Below are positions 53,563-61,616 of a stretch of DNA of 64,000 bases, one piece after another (positions within the stretch are counted from its first letter, which is position 1; each line of letters opens with the position of its first letter). The stretch is from a virus, in IMG/VR virus record IMGVR_UViG_3300046714_000236, positions 1 to 64,000 of that record; one strand, written 5' to 3'. Under the pieces are notes generated by a model. It was not told where the DNA came from and ran no database searches. It saw only the letters and a program-made list of their open reading frames with translations. Position numbers and translations under genes: made by a program.

Positions 53563-53982
53563 TCAGATGAGCCCGCACACGAAGTATTCGAGCACGCCCG
53601 ATCCCTTGGCCGCCAGTGCCTTCAGGAACTTCCCCGACTGGAACGGGATGATAAGGGGGCCGCCGTTGATCGGGATCTCCGCTTCGACGTCTCCGCCGTT
53701 GCCGTCGTCCGTCGTGACACGCACGATCACGTCGGACCCTGATTTGAAGTACAGGAACGATCCGTGTGTGACCGTGTCATCGGCACCCACACCCTGCAGC
53801 TCAGCGAACGCGCTCGGGGAGTTCAGCGTTCGTTGAAGGATCCCCGTTGCGACGCTGTAACCGATGCCCTCCGAGCCTTGCAGGAAGGTGAGGGGGATCG
53901 TCGCGCGGATGCCAGGGAAGCCCGTGTTGACGCCCTGAGGGGGCCCCGCGGTGAGGTTCCCCCCGATCGTGAGCTGCCCCAT
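53563..53982 (-). CDS. Beta-rich decoration or head-fibre protein, 139 aa
   Basis: A Gly/Thr-rich beta protein (GGNLTAGPPQGVNTGFPGIR; TIPLTFLQGSEGIGYSVATG; SDVIVRVTTDDGNGGDVEAE) with one Cys near the end. It lies between Pro-rich small head proteins and the decoration-like protein. GGGGG may act as ribosome site. Its build and position suggest a capsid surface protein. Confidence 0.65.
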   Translation of the reverse strand: MGQLTIGGNLTAGPPQGVNTGFPGIRATIPLTFLQGSEGIGYSVATGILQRTLNSPSAFAELQGVGADDTVTHGSFLYFKSGSDVIVRVTTDDGNGGDVEAEIPINGGPLIIPFQSGKFLKALAAKGSGVLEYFVCGLI

Positions 53983-53988
53983 TGGAGA

Positions 53989-54255
53989 TCAGCCCCCGCC
54001 GAGCTTGAACGGCTTCTGCCCATTGCTGAGCGAGCCGACACCGACGAAGCCCGACTTCTGCTCACCCGCGCCCGGGGTGACTTCCTCGACGACGGGCCGC
54101 ATGGCGGGAGAGCTGTTCGGCATCTCCTGCTTGGCCGTCTGCGGGTTCTGCTGCCGATTGAAGTCCGGCGCGGGGGACCGCGAGACTTCGCGCTTCCCTT
54201 CCGGGTTCGTCACCGCGTTGAAGCCCTTGCCCGAACCGTCGCTGTTGATGTCCAT
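53989..54255 (-). CDS. Pro/Asn-rich small head protein, 88 aa
   Basis: The protein is low in hydrophobic residues and probably unfolded alone (SPAPDFNRQQNPQTAKQEMP). It ends with GQKPFKLGGG, similar to GGKPFKF at the end of the next gene upstream, so the two may bind one partner. TGATAGGAG, joining the upstream stop and a ribosome site, lies seven bases before the ATG. Confidence 0.6.
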   Translation of the reverse strand: MDINSDGSGKGFNAVTNPEGKREVSRSPAPDFNRQQNPQTAKQEMPNSSPAMRPVVEEVTPGAGEQKSGFVGVGSLSNGQKPFKLGGG

Positions 54256-54268
54256 GGATCGACTCCTA

Positions 54269-54493
54269 TCAGAACTTGAACGGCTTGCCGCCGCTTTCGA
54301 TTGCAGGGCCCGCGGGGGGCCACGGCTTTTGCTGCTGCGCGATCTGCGCGCTGCACTGCCCGATCGTCGGCACCCACTTCGGGCGCGCTAGATCGGGGCG
54401 CCGCTCGTCGAGCGGGTTCGGAGGCGTTGCACCGCTCCGCGCTTCGCGGTTCGGGTCTGCGGGGGAGCTCCCGATGGTGAACGGCTTCGGCAT
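54269..54493 (-). CDS. Pro-rich small head protein, 74 aa
   Basis: Also disordered-looking (NREARSGATPPNPLDERRPD, QIAQQQKPWPPAGPAIESGG) and ending in GGKPFKF, echoing the gene below. The N-terminus MPKPFTIG contains a second KPF. The ATG lies seven bases behind TGA-TACCTT with a palindrome at about -40 to -59. The role is unknown; a short linear motif that binds capsid or scaffold is one idea. Confidence 0.6.
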   Translation of the reverse strand: MPKPFTIGSSPADPNREARSGATPPNPLDERRPDLARPKWVPTIGQCSAQIAQQQKPWPPAGPAIESGGKPFKF

Positions 54494-54532
54494 GCCCCTG
54501 AAGGTATCAGGGCGCTTTCAGAGCGGCAAGCC

Positions 54533-54552
54533 GACCGACATCGATGTCGGTC
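54533..54552. repeat. 20-bp palindrome, copy 11 (exact)
   Basis: It begins directly behind the TAG stop of the upstream gene (54553-54555) and lies 39 bases before the start at 54493. Confidence 0.95.
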
Positions 54553-54900
54553 CTACTTCGGCCAGGCCGGGTGCAGCTTCGGCTCCTGCAGCTCGTACAG
54601 GGTCGACCAGACGTCGGAGTACAGATGCGCGCGCGGGCGGTCCTTCTCGGCGATCCGGCTCTTGAAGTTGTCGTAGTCGATCGCTCCTGTGATGCGAAGC
54701 ATCGCAGCGGCCACGACCGACTTCGAGCAAACCACCCGAAACCGATAGTCGGCATCGAGCGTTTCGCGGATCCGAATGCGCGAGCGCGCGTGTTCGAGAA
54801 ACTGCTTCAAGTCTTCGCGGCGCCGTGCGCGCACGCAGAGATCCACCGAGCCGCGCTTCTGCACGATGCTCACGAAACCGCCGTCGAAAAGGATCCACAT
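54553..54900 (-). CDS. Conserved hypothetical protein (MWxxTxxGFxSVVQK type), 115 aa
   Basis: From ATG 54900 (TGATG overlap) the sequence MWILFDGGFVSIVQKRGSVD, LCVRARRREDLKQFLEHARS, DYRFRVVCSKSVVAAAMLRI and IDYDNFKSRIAE matches a widespread bacterial protein of about 115 residues that begins with a MWxFTxxGFFSVV-like motif. I know no firm function. Its presence in a phage head region is unusual and suggests capture from a host. Confidence 0.75.
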   Translation of the reverse strand: MWILFDGGFVSIVQKRGSVDLCVRARRREDLKQFLEHARSRIRIRETLDADYRFRVVCSKSVVAAAMLRITGAIDYDNFKSRIAEKDRPRAHLYSDVWSTLYELQEPKLHPAWPK

Positions 54901-55118
54901 CAGCGATCGATCTCGGTCCCGAGGCCCGCGCCGTCGTCGTTCATCTGCCCCCACCATGCCTTGTGCCCCGTGTTCAGGATGCACCGGTACTTGTCCCGCT
55001 CGGGAGCCGGGAGCTGTTCCATGTGCGCGCGGATCGCCGCGATGCCGTGGATCTCCTGCCCACTCGGGCCGATCACCGTCACGATGTTTTCGGGCACGTG
55101 AAACTCCAGATCGGGCAT
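54900..55118 (-). CDS. Hypothetical protein, 72 aa
   Basis: The ATG lies six bases behind CATCCT. The protein is alpha/beta: MPDLEFHVPENIVTVIGPSG, then GIAAIRAHMEQLPAPERDKY and a Trp-containing end. Coupled to the following gene by TGATG. No family is recognised. Confidence 0.62.
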   Translation of the reverse strand: MPDLEFHVPENIVTVIGPSGQEIHGIAAIRAHMEQLPAPERDKYRCILNTGHKAWWGQMNDDGAGLGTEIDR

Positions 55119-55137
55119 GTCGTGAGGATGCCGCGCT

Positions 55138-58131
55138 TCACCAATTGCCCAGCTTCTTCACGTACCCCCACGTCGCGGGCGGCCCGTACTTCTTCGCGTC
55201 TTCGTTCCACGTCGCGATCTGCGCCTTGGCTTCGTCGAGCGAGTCGGTGTGCATCCAGGTTCCCACCTGCTCGACGCCGTTCTTCGTGTAGAAGTAGCGC
55301 GCCGTCTTCTTCGGCTTCTTCGGCTTCGTCTCTGCAGACGTAGCCTCGACAGACTTCGGACGCGGGCCACGTCCGAAGTAGAGCGCCGATTCACCCGTCC
55401 CGTGTCCGCTCTCGACTTCTTCGAGCGTCACGTGCAGCGTTTTGGTTCGCCCCTGCAGCCGGTGCACTTCGACGATCCGAAACTTCCGCCCTTCATCGAG
55501 CAGAACTTCATCCTCGCCATAGTTGCTCGACTTCTGATTCACCGCGAGCCGTCCCTCGTGTTGCCCGGGTCTCATCTTGTAATGCCAGAGGATCGCATTC
55601 TGCCCCTTCGATCCGTTCTCGTGCGCGAAGCTCAGCGCGGAGCTCGGGCGCCACGACGTGCTCAACACCGACGGCAACGTGTGATGAGTGCTGTTCAACA
55701 CCTCGTGAATCTGCGCGTCGGTGATCCCGTGATCACCGCGATACAGATCCGAGAACTTCGCCTCCAATTGCAGATCGTGTGCTGGTGCTAGCGGGTGCGC
55801 TTTCTCCACCGCACTCGCAGCGTCTTTGAAGCCCGCGCGCAGCGATTCGTATTCTTCCTTCCGCCGCTTGTAGAGCCCCTTGTCGTACGACGATCCATAA
55901 CTGCTCTCGTTGAACTCCTTCTCCGTCTTCCGCTTCGTCGAGAGCAGCGAGTGATAGCCGCTGCCCGTGTAGTCCTTCATGACCAACATCTGATCCGGGT
56001 GCGCTTGCTCCCACGCCGCGAGCTTCCGCATCTCCATGAAGTTGAAGTCGGACCGCGACGTGAACCCCGCGGGCTCGTTGCGATCACGATCGAGCGGCTT
56101 CGTTTCGAGCTCCGAAAACTTTCGCTCGTTCGCCGCGCCCTTCGCCGCTTTCTTCACCCGCGCCTTCACGAGCGTCTTCAGCTTCTCACTCAAAAGATCC
56201 GTCTTCTGATTGAGCATCTTCACCGTCTGCGCGTGATCGGCAGGTGAGAGCCCGGGCGCGTTGTGCTTCACGTACGCGTCCCACCCACCGCCATCGAGAT
56301 CGCGGAGTTTCTTGATCGCTTTGATCTGCGCCGCGAGCCCCGTGATGTCTTCCGCTTTCGAGACGCCCGCTTCCTTCGCGACTCGCGCGTAATCCTTGTT
56401 CAGATCCGGATTGAAGAACCCTTCCCACTCGCTGATCCCCTCCATCTGCCCGAGCGTCTTTCGTCCCGCCTTCGCGCGGAAAAGGAACACGCCGCCCTTG
56501 TCGATGCGTTCCGCGCTGTGCCCCGCGCTTCCCTTCGGGATCAGAATGTTGTCGAGCCCCGAGCCCACCGCATCCCAGTTCGCGGTCAGCACGTCGGCCG
56601 CAAACCCTTTCATCACCGTCTTCGCAGCCGTCGGCGTGAGCCCCGCCGTCTTCAGCGGTTCGCCCTCGATGATCTTGCTCGCGTACGCCGTGACCTTGTC
56701 GCCCGTCTTCGGGTGCGTCGCCGTGAACAGTTCGCTCTTCACCGTGCCGAGCCCGAGATCGTCGTAGATCACATTGGCGAGATGTTCGAGCTGCGCCTGC
56801 GCCGGGTCATCGTAGAACTTCACGTAGCGATCCACGCCGTCGGCGCCCTTGTAGAGCCCGCCTTCGTTCGAGCCCGCTTGTCCGCCGATCTTCTCGGCCA
56901 TGATCACGTCCGCGCGCGGCACTTCCGGCGCGACAATCTGCGGAGGTGGCGTCGGTTCGAGCACGATCGGGGAAGCGTGCACGTGCTCAGGAGGCGGGAG
57001 CGGCCACGGTTGCCCGACCGGAGGCGGGAGCGCCGCGAGATCGGGAGGTGGCGCGGGAGGTTGTGCCCCGAGCGTGTCACCGATCAAGATCGTCGTCGGC
57101 TGCTTCACGATCTTCAGCGGCTGCACCTTGCCGAACTGATCGAGCGGTACCGTCGTCATGAGCGGTCGCGCCGGGGGCGATCCCTTCCGCCCTTCGAGCC
57201 GCCAACGAACGAGCACCTCGGCATCGGACCGCGGCGTGAGTGACTCGGGGATCGGCCAGCTGATCCGATGAGGAACGACGACGGCACGATCGTTCGGGCG
57301 ATCGGGAGGGTGCATCACCGAGCCGAACCACGTCGCGAACATTTGCTCGGGGCGTCGGATCTCGCCGTGCACCGCGATCGAGTCCGCGCCCGTCCTGCTG
57401 TCGAACACGCAGGACAAGATCTTCACCATGTCCCCGAGCTGCGCGTTCGCTTGGCTGATCGCGATCTCCGAACTCTTCCCGTGCGCCGCCATCACTTCGG
57501 TTCGGAGGATCCGTTCAGCCCAGTGCGCGGGAGCTCCCTGAAGAAACGGGGAAGCTTTGATCAACCGATCACGGGTTTCGTCCCATGGGGTTTGCGCGAG
57601 GAACCGCTGTTGAAGCGTGCCCTCGAAGTGTTCGACAACCTGCGCGCCGTAGCGCTGCAGGATCCCCGGCCCCTTCTTCTCATCGTATTGCAGCCGGTGC
57701 AGGAGACTCGACTCCGCGCCGTGCGTCGCGCGGTCGTAGAGCGCGGCTTCGTCGAGCTGCAGCGGTTGGTGGATCCCCTTGAACTTCGCTTGCGTGGCTC
57801 GCAGGTATTCGATCGTGCTCCCCGCGGCGAGTCCGGCCGTCTGCTTGCCGGTTTCGAGCGCCGTGCTTGTGATGCCCGCCTTCACGTCGACGAGCACCGC
57901 GCGCACTTGAGTGAGCACGCTCTGCAACTTCGCAGCGGTGAAACTCTCGGAGCCCGGGCCCTTCAAGCCCTGCGCGTGCGTGAGACGTTCGACGAGATCT
58001 TTCTCGGCGCGCTTCAGGATCGGGAGCATCCGATCGCGCGTGAGCTTCTCCGCGAGCTCGATCGCCTTCGCGCGATTCGAGGCGAGGATCGCCGCGGGAC
58101 CCTGGCCCGTGATGAGTGCAGGGACCGCCAC
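55138..58131 (-). CDS. Head protein with Mu-F-like, kinase-like and ADP-ribosyltransferase domains, 997 aa
   Basis: Residues 1-300 resemble SPP1 gp7/Mu gpF head morphogenesis proteins, with HWAERILRTEVMAAHGKSSE (203-222) and CVFDSRTGADSIAVHGEIRR (241-260). A Pro-rich linker (350-405) follows. Residues 410-610 look like a HipA/PI3K-type phage kinase: Gly-rich GQAGSNEGGLYKG, VKFYDD (K438), NWDAVGSGLDNILI (D520, D528) and IDKGGVFLFRAKAGR (D544). Residues 700-905 have an ART signature: YTGSGYHSLLS, LYRG (R798), STSW (S824), and GEDEVLL (E873-x-E875). A final 60 residues (YFYTKNGVEQVGTWMHTD) are a further small domain. Such enzymes can be packed in the virion and injected. GTG 58131 was taken as start, coupled to the portal. 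Confidence 0.8.
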   Translation of the reverse strand: MAVPALITGQGPAAILASNRAKAIELAEKLTRDRMLPILKRAEKDLVERLTHAQGLKGPGSESFTAAKLQSVLTQVRAVLVDVKAGITSTALETGKQTAGLAAGSTIEYLRATQAKFKGIHQPLQLDEAALYDRATHGAESSLLHRLQYDEKKGPGILQRYGAQVVEHFEGTLQQRFLAQTPWDETRDRLIKASPFLQGAPAHWAERILRTEVMAAHGKSSEIAISQANAQLGDMVKILSCVFDSRTGADSIAVHGEIRRPEQMFATWFGSVMHPPDRPNDRAVVVPHRISWPIPESLTPRSDAEVLVRWRLEGRKGSPPARPLMTTVPLDQFGKVQPLKIVKQPTTILIGDTLGAQPPAPPPDLAALPPPVGQPWPLPPPEHVHASPIVLEPTPPPQIVAPEVPRADVIMAEKIGGQAGSNEGGLYKGADGVDRYVKFYDDPAQAQLEHLANVIYDDLGLGTVKSELFTATHPKTGDKVTAYASKIIEGEPLKTAGLTPTAAKTVMKGFAADVLTANWDAVGSGLDNILIPKGSAGHSAERIDKGGVFLFRAKAGRKTLGQMEGISEWEGFFNPDLNKDYARVAKEAGVSKAEDITGLAAQIKAIKKLRDLDGGGWDAYVKHNAPGLSPADHAQTVKMLNQKTDLLSEKLKTLVKARVKKAAKGAANERKFSELETKPLDRDRNEPAGFTSRSDFNFMEMRKLAAWEQAHPDQMLVMKDYTGSGYHSLLSTKRKTEKEFNESSYGSSYDKGLYKRRKEEYESLRAGFKDAASAVEKAHPLAPAHDLQLEAKFSDLYRGDHGITDAQIHEVLNSTHHTLPSVLSTSWRPSSALSFAHENGSKGQNAILWHYKMRPGQHEGRLAVNQKSSNYGEDEVLLDEGRKFRIVEVHRLQGRTKTLHVTLEEVESGHGTGESALYFGRGPRPKSVEATSAETKPKKPKKTARYFYTKNGVEQVGTWMHTDSLDEAKAQIATWNEDAKKYGPPATWGYVKKLGNW

Positions 58132-58143
58132 GATCGATCTCTA

Positions 58144-60351
58144 TCAGATGCCGGGAAGCTTCGGCTGCACGGGGAGTGCGGGAACGGGAGGCGCGACCGG
58201 CTTCGGCGCGAGTGCGCCCCCGAGCCCTTCGCCTTCCGCTTGGCCCTTCGCTTCCTTCTTCGCCGCGTACTCCGCAACGGTGAGATCACCGTCCGGATCG
58301 GGTCGCTTGTCCTTCGTGAGAAGCGGCCCGAGTTTGATGCTCCGCCGCGCCTCGTTCACCGTGACGATCTTCGCGACGTCGGTCGGCGTGACGAGCCCAT
58401 CCTCTGCGTCTGCAAGCCCGACCGGGAGGATCCCATCCGGACCGACATCGATGTCGGTCGGCGCGGGAGCGTTCGGATCGACGGGCCCCGCGGGAGGCGT
58501 CGCACCTGGCGGAAGCTCGTTCGGGTTCGGCACCGCGCCGCCGAACGGCGGCGTGAGACCCATCTCCAGATCGCGAGCACGAGCGGCTTCGTCCTGCACG
58601 CGTTGCCACTCCTTCTCGGGATCGCGGTTCATCATGTTCGCGATGCTCTCGACCATGCTCTGCTGACTCGCGACCGGCTTCGCTCCGATCGCCGTCGACG
58701 CACCGGCCATCGCTTGCTGGCGTTCCGCGATCGTGGGCGGGAAGTATTCGCCCCATTCGAGCGAAAGCGAACCACTGCCAGGCTCGCGCTCGATCGTGCG
58801 CGTCTCGTCGGTCGCGTTGCCGTCCTTGTCGAGAACCGGTTCCTTCCGCGGTTCGAGATCGAGGAAGTATTCGACATCGTTCGCGGGCTCTTCGGGCTCG
58901 GTCGGGATCGCCGCCGTGTCGACGTCGTACGTCGGGAGCGGGTCCTCGTTCAGCGCGTAGTCTTCTTCGATCGTGACCGGCGTGAGCGGCGCGCCCTGCG
59001 CCTTGCCGAGCAGACGGCGCGCGCTCCGGATCTGATCGTTCAGAAGCCGGAGGATCCCCATGTCCCCGTAGTGTTCGCGGTACACGTCCGCGACGTTGAT
59101 CATCGGCGCGTAGATCATCTTGATCGCGACGCTGCTCGTCCCTGCCGCCGCGATCTCGTCGGGGTCGGGGATCACGCACTGCACGTCTTCGAGGATGGAG
59201 TTCTTCTGCGCCTTGATCAGTTCGAGCCCCGCCGTGATCGAGCTGCCCGAGAGTTCGAGATACTTCGCATCGCGCGGCGAATTGCTCTCGGTAACACCGG
59301 TCGCGAGCGCGTGATCGCTTCCCTTCATGAGCACCATTGCGCCCATTTCGGCGGGGGTCACACCCGGGAGCACGAGCGTCGGATCGAGGTTCTTCGCACC
59401 ACCACGCGCGAGCACCGAGTTCAGAACGTCGAGCGTGTCGAGCGCCTCGAACTGCCCTTCGTAGTCCGGCTCTCCGTCGACGCTCGCCTGCTTCGCTTCG
59501 CTGTCGTTCGTGATCCAAACGAAGTGACACCGAGCATCGTTGTGCGAGAAGCACATCGGTTCATCGCGTTCCCACGGCACGCGCTCGCCATCGTTCCGAA
59601 CCGGGGTCGGTTTGAAACAGACATCCTCGTTCAGCGTCCAGTCACGCCGCACCCAGTGCTGGATCTCGACGAGCTCGCCCTTGTCGTTCTTCCCCGTCAT
59701 CGGGAGCTGATAGAGCTCCATCACGTGCGACGGGATCTTCTCGTCGAAGTTCGCCCACTGCAGCGTGTAGATCTGCGAACCGTCGTGCACGCGGTTCACC
59801 GGTTTCCCTTCGTAGAAGCACCACGAAATCCCGACCGTGCCGCACGAGCCGCCGACGTTCCGCGCCTGCACCATGCGAACGCGGAGCTGCCCGATCTTCG
59901 CGAGCTCTTCGGCGTAGTCCTGCGTCGCGGGATCGTCGGATCGAAGTTGCGGGAATCGGTTCTGCCCGAAGAGCAGCGACGTGAAGCGCTTCGTGATCGT
60001 GCGCGCGAGTCGCTTCGGTGCGTGCGGTCTCCGTTGTTCGAGCGGCACGTAGAAGCTCGGCTGCTGTCCGATCAGCGGCTGGCTCCCCCACAGTTCCTCG
60101 TGCTGCCGAAAGCGGCCCGAGAAATCGAACATCTTGTCGTCGTGCTGCGTGCACGTGTACCACTTCGACGCGAACCGGAGTTTCTTCGAGCGGTTCGAGT
60201 AGTAGTACGACTCCGGGTTGACGTAGTCATCCGACGCGGGAACTGCGCTCGGTTGCGCGTGCACGTCCTCGGGTCCTGTCGTCGTCGCGCCGGGCCCGAA
60301 CGCAGAGTACGTCTGCACGGGCGCCGCGTTGCCTTGACCGAAGATCCCCAT
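58144..60351 (-). CDS. Portal protein, 735 aa
   Basis: Long portal with an N-terminal clip-like start, then SQPLIGQQPSFYVPLEQRRP, RLARTITKRFTSLLFGQNRF, LRVRMVQARNVGGSCGTVGI and the central RLLNDQIRSARRLLGKAQGA. The C-terminal 200 residues are acidic, Pro-rich and repetitive. Position next to head protein and terminase supports the call. A perfect copy of the 20-bp palindrome lies inside the C-terminal part (about residues 631-637) and is translated as TDIDVG; the frame stays open, so it acts as an in-frame insertion. The longest portals of large myoviruses have such tails. Confidence 0.82.
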   Translation of the reverse strand: MGIFGQGNAAPVQTYSAFGPGATTTGPEDVHAQPSAVPASDDYVNPESYYYSNRSKKLRFASKWYTCTQHDDKMFDFSGRFRQHEELWGSQPLIGQQPSFYVPLEQRRPHAPKRLARTITKRFTSLLFGQNRFPQLRSDDPATQDYAEELAKIGQLRVRMVQARNVGGSCGTVGISWCFYEGKPVNRVHDGSQIYTLQWANFDEKIPSHVMELYQLPMTGKNDKGELVEIQHWVRRDWTLNEDVCFKPTPVRNDGERVPWERDEPMCFSHNDARCHFVWITNDSEAKQASVDGEPDYEGQFEALDTLDVLNSVLARGGAKNLDPTLVLPGVTPAEMGAMVLMKGSDHALATGVTESNSPRDAKYLELSGSSITAGLELIKAQKNSILEDVQCVIPDPDEIAAAGTSSVAIKMIYAPMINVADVYREHYGDMGILRLLNDQIRSARRLLGKAQGAPLTPVTIEEDYALNEDPLPTYDVDTAAIPTEPEEPANDVEYFLDLEPRKEPVLDKDGNATDETRTIEREPGSGSLSLEWGEYFPPTIAERQQAMAGASTAIGAKPVASQQSMVESIANMMNRDPEKEWQRVQDEAARARDLEMGLTPPFGGAVPNPNELPPGATPPAGPVDPNAPAPTDIDVGPDGILPVGLADAEDGLVTPTDVAKIVTVNEARRSIKLGPLLTKDKRPDPDGDLTVAEYAAKKEAKGQAEGEGLGGALAPKPVAPPVPALPVQPKLPGI
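58440..58459. repeat. 20-bp palindrome, copy 12 (exact), inside the portal gene
   Basis: This copy is fully inside the portal reading frame and is translated as TDIDVG within a Pro/Gly-rich stretch. It is identical at the nucleotide level to intergenic copies although codon freedom would allow drift. Confidence 0.95.
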
Positions 60352-60632
60352 CAGCGAGCCCCTCGCCGTTCGGCGATGCTCCCGACCAACGGGAACTCCT
60401 CAGGCTCGGGATCGACGAGCCGCATGCGGGGCTCGATCATGGCGCGCGCTTCAGGTGTCACGACCGGGCCGTCGTAGCCGTCGATCTCCTGCGCGCGATC
60501 TTCCCCAACGAGCTCACCGAGCGGCGTTCGGATCGCGTCCGACGCCGCATCGGGATCGAGCTTCATCGCGGCCTTCGCGAGCAGGCCCGCAGTAAAGGAA
60601 CGCGCGATCATCCGCACGGCGTCGAGCACCAT
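60351..60632 (-). CDS. Hypothetical protein, 93 aa
   Basis: The ATG lies seven bases behind TACGCT. A helical start (DAVRMIARSFTAGLLAKAAM) and an acidic end (DPEPEEFPLVGSIAERRGAR). The stop overlaps the portal start (TGATG). It may assist head assembly; no family. Confidence 0.65.
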   Translation of the reverse strand: MVLDAVRMIARSFTAGLLAKAAMKLDPDAASDAIRTPLGELVGEDRAQEIDGYDGPVVTPEARAMIEPRMRLVDPEPEEFPLVGSIAERRGAR

Positions 60633-60645
60633 GCGGAAGAGCGTA

Positions 60646-61221
60646 CTACGTCCCCGGGTCTTTGAGCCACGCGGGATCGGCGACGTTCTTCGCTTGGCTC
60701 ACCGCAAGCCATCTCACGAGCAGCCCGCGCCCGTAACCGTACAGACTGAGCGGGATGATCCCCGGGTTCGCGATGCCGAGCCGCATCCGGCCGCCGATGA
60801 TGAACCCACGGTCCGCGCTCGGGTGCGGGTGATCTTCGCCGATGTGGATGAGCGATTGATCGCCGGCCGCGAGCGTTGCCGTGAGGTGCCCGCCCTGCGT
60901 GTCACTGAGAAGCCGGAGCTGCCCCGAGCTATCCGCATGCGTCATTCCCACGCACGCGACCCAAAAGATCCACGGGAACCCCTGCTCGACGTCGAGCACT
61001 GCAGGGCAGATCCGGGTACTCGCCGACGAGTTCAACGCCCATCCCTCGCCCCACGATCGCCGGAAGTAGCCACGCGCGCCGCGCCGTCCATGAAGCTGTG
61101 ACTCGTACGGGAGCAAGATCACTCCCTGCGATTCGAGCGCCGCAACGCGTTCGGCCCCTTCGACTATCTGCCCTTCTCGGAGCGCGCCTCGGTGATCGAA
61201 CACGACGATTGCAGATTCCAC
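60646..61221 (-). CDS. Head-region protein, 191 aa
   Basis: It starts at GTG 61221, with GGGAAAGG upstream. The sequence is beta-rich with aromatic stretches (GYFRRSWGEGWALNSSASTR; LDVEQGFPWIFWVACVGMTH; GRMRLGIANPGIIPLSLYGY). This could be a virion surface domain. It sits between the palindrome and the portal unit. No family is recognised. Confidence 0.65.
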   Translation of the reverse strand: MESAIVVFDHRGALREGQIVEGAERVAALESQGVILLPYESQLHGRRGARGYFRRSWGEGWALNSSASTRICPAVLDVEQGFPWIFWVACVGMTHADSSGQLRLLSDTQGGHLTATLAAGDQSLIHIGEDHPHPSADRGFIIGGRMRLGIANPGIIPLSLYGYGRGLLVRWLAVSQAKNVADPAWLKDPGT

Positions 61222-61236
61222 GCTTCAGCCTTTCCC

Positions 61237-61256
61237 GACCGACATCGATGTCGGTC
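61237..61256. repeat. 20-bp palindrome, copy 13 (exact)
   Basis: It begins directly behind the TAG stop of the upstream gene (61257-61259) and lies 15 bases before GTG 61221, just upstream of the GGGAAAGG ribosome site. Confidence 0.95.
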
Positions 61257-61616
61257 CTAGAGTGATGCGGCGGACGCGCGTTCTGCGCACCACCTGGCGA
61301 CTTCTTCTTCGAGCCGCGCGATCGTCCGGAGTGCCCCGCGCGGGTCGCGAGCGTACAGAAGAGCGCGGCGCGGGTCGCTCTTCGCGGCGCGGAGCACGAT
61401 GCTCCACCGCGTGAAGGTGAACACGATCCCCACTTCGAGGAGGTAGCTTTCGAGGATCCCGTTCGCGTGCCCTTCGAGCACGTCGAGCACCGGCCGCGAG
61501 AGTCGCTCGGATCGCCGGCCTTCGAGCATCGCTTCGAGGCGCGTGCGAATGTCGACCGTCGGGAACACCGTTCCGATCTTGAACACCCCGCTCCGTTCGA
61601 TCCATTCAGCCGGCAT
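61257..61616 (-). CDS. Hypothetical protein, 119 aa
   Basis: The ATG overlaps the end of the upstream gene by 11 bases and lies seven bases behind TATCCT. Content: SGVFKIGTVFPTVDIRTRLE, RRSERLSRPVLDVLEGHANG, GIVFTFTRWSIVLRAAKSDP and an acidic helix at the end. No family is recognised; a head-region chaperone is possible. Confidence 0.65.
   Translation of the reverse strand: MPAEWIERSGVFKIGTVFPTVDIRTRLEAMLEGRRSERLSRPVLDVLEGHANGILESYLLEVGIVFTFTRWSIVLRAAKSDPRRALLYARDPRGALRTIARLEEEVARWCAERASAASL

Noticed and set aside
57268-60477. Very long plus-strand frame of 1069 codons over the head/portal region
   Set aside because: It is Arg/Asp/Leu-rich antisense shadow of GC-ending codons in the real minus-strand genes, with no motif or ribosome site.
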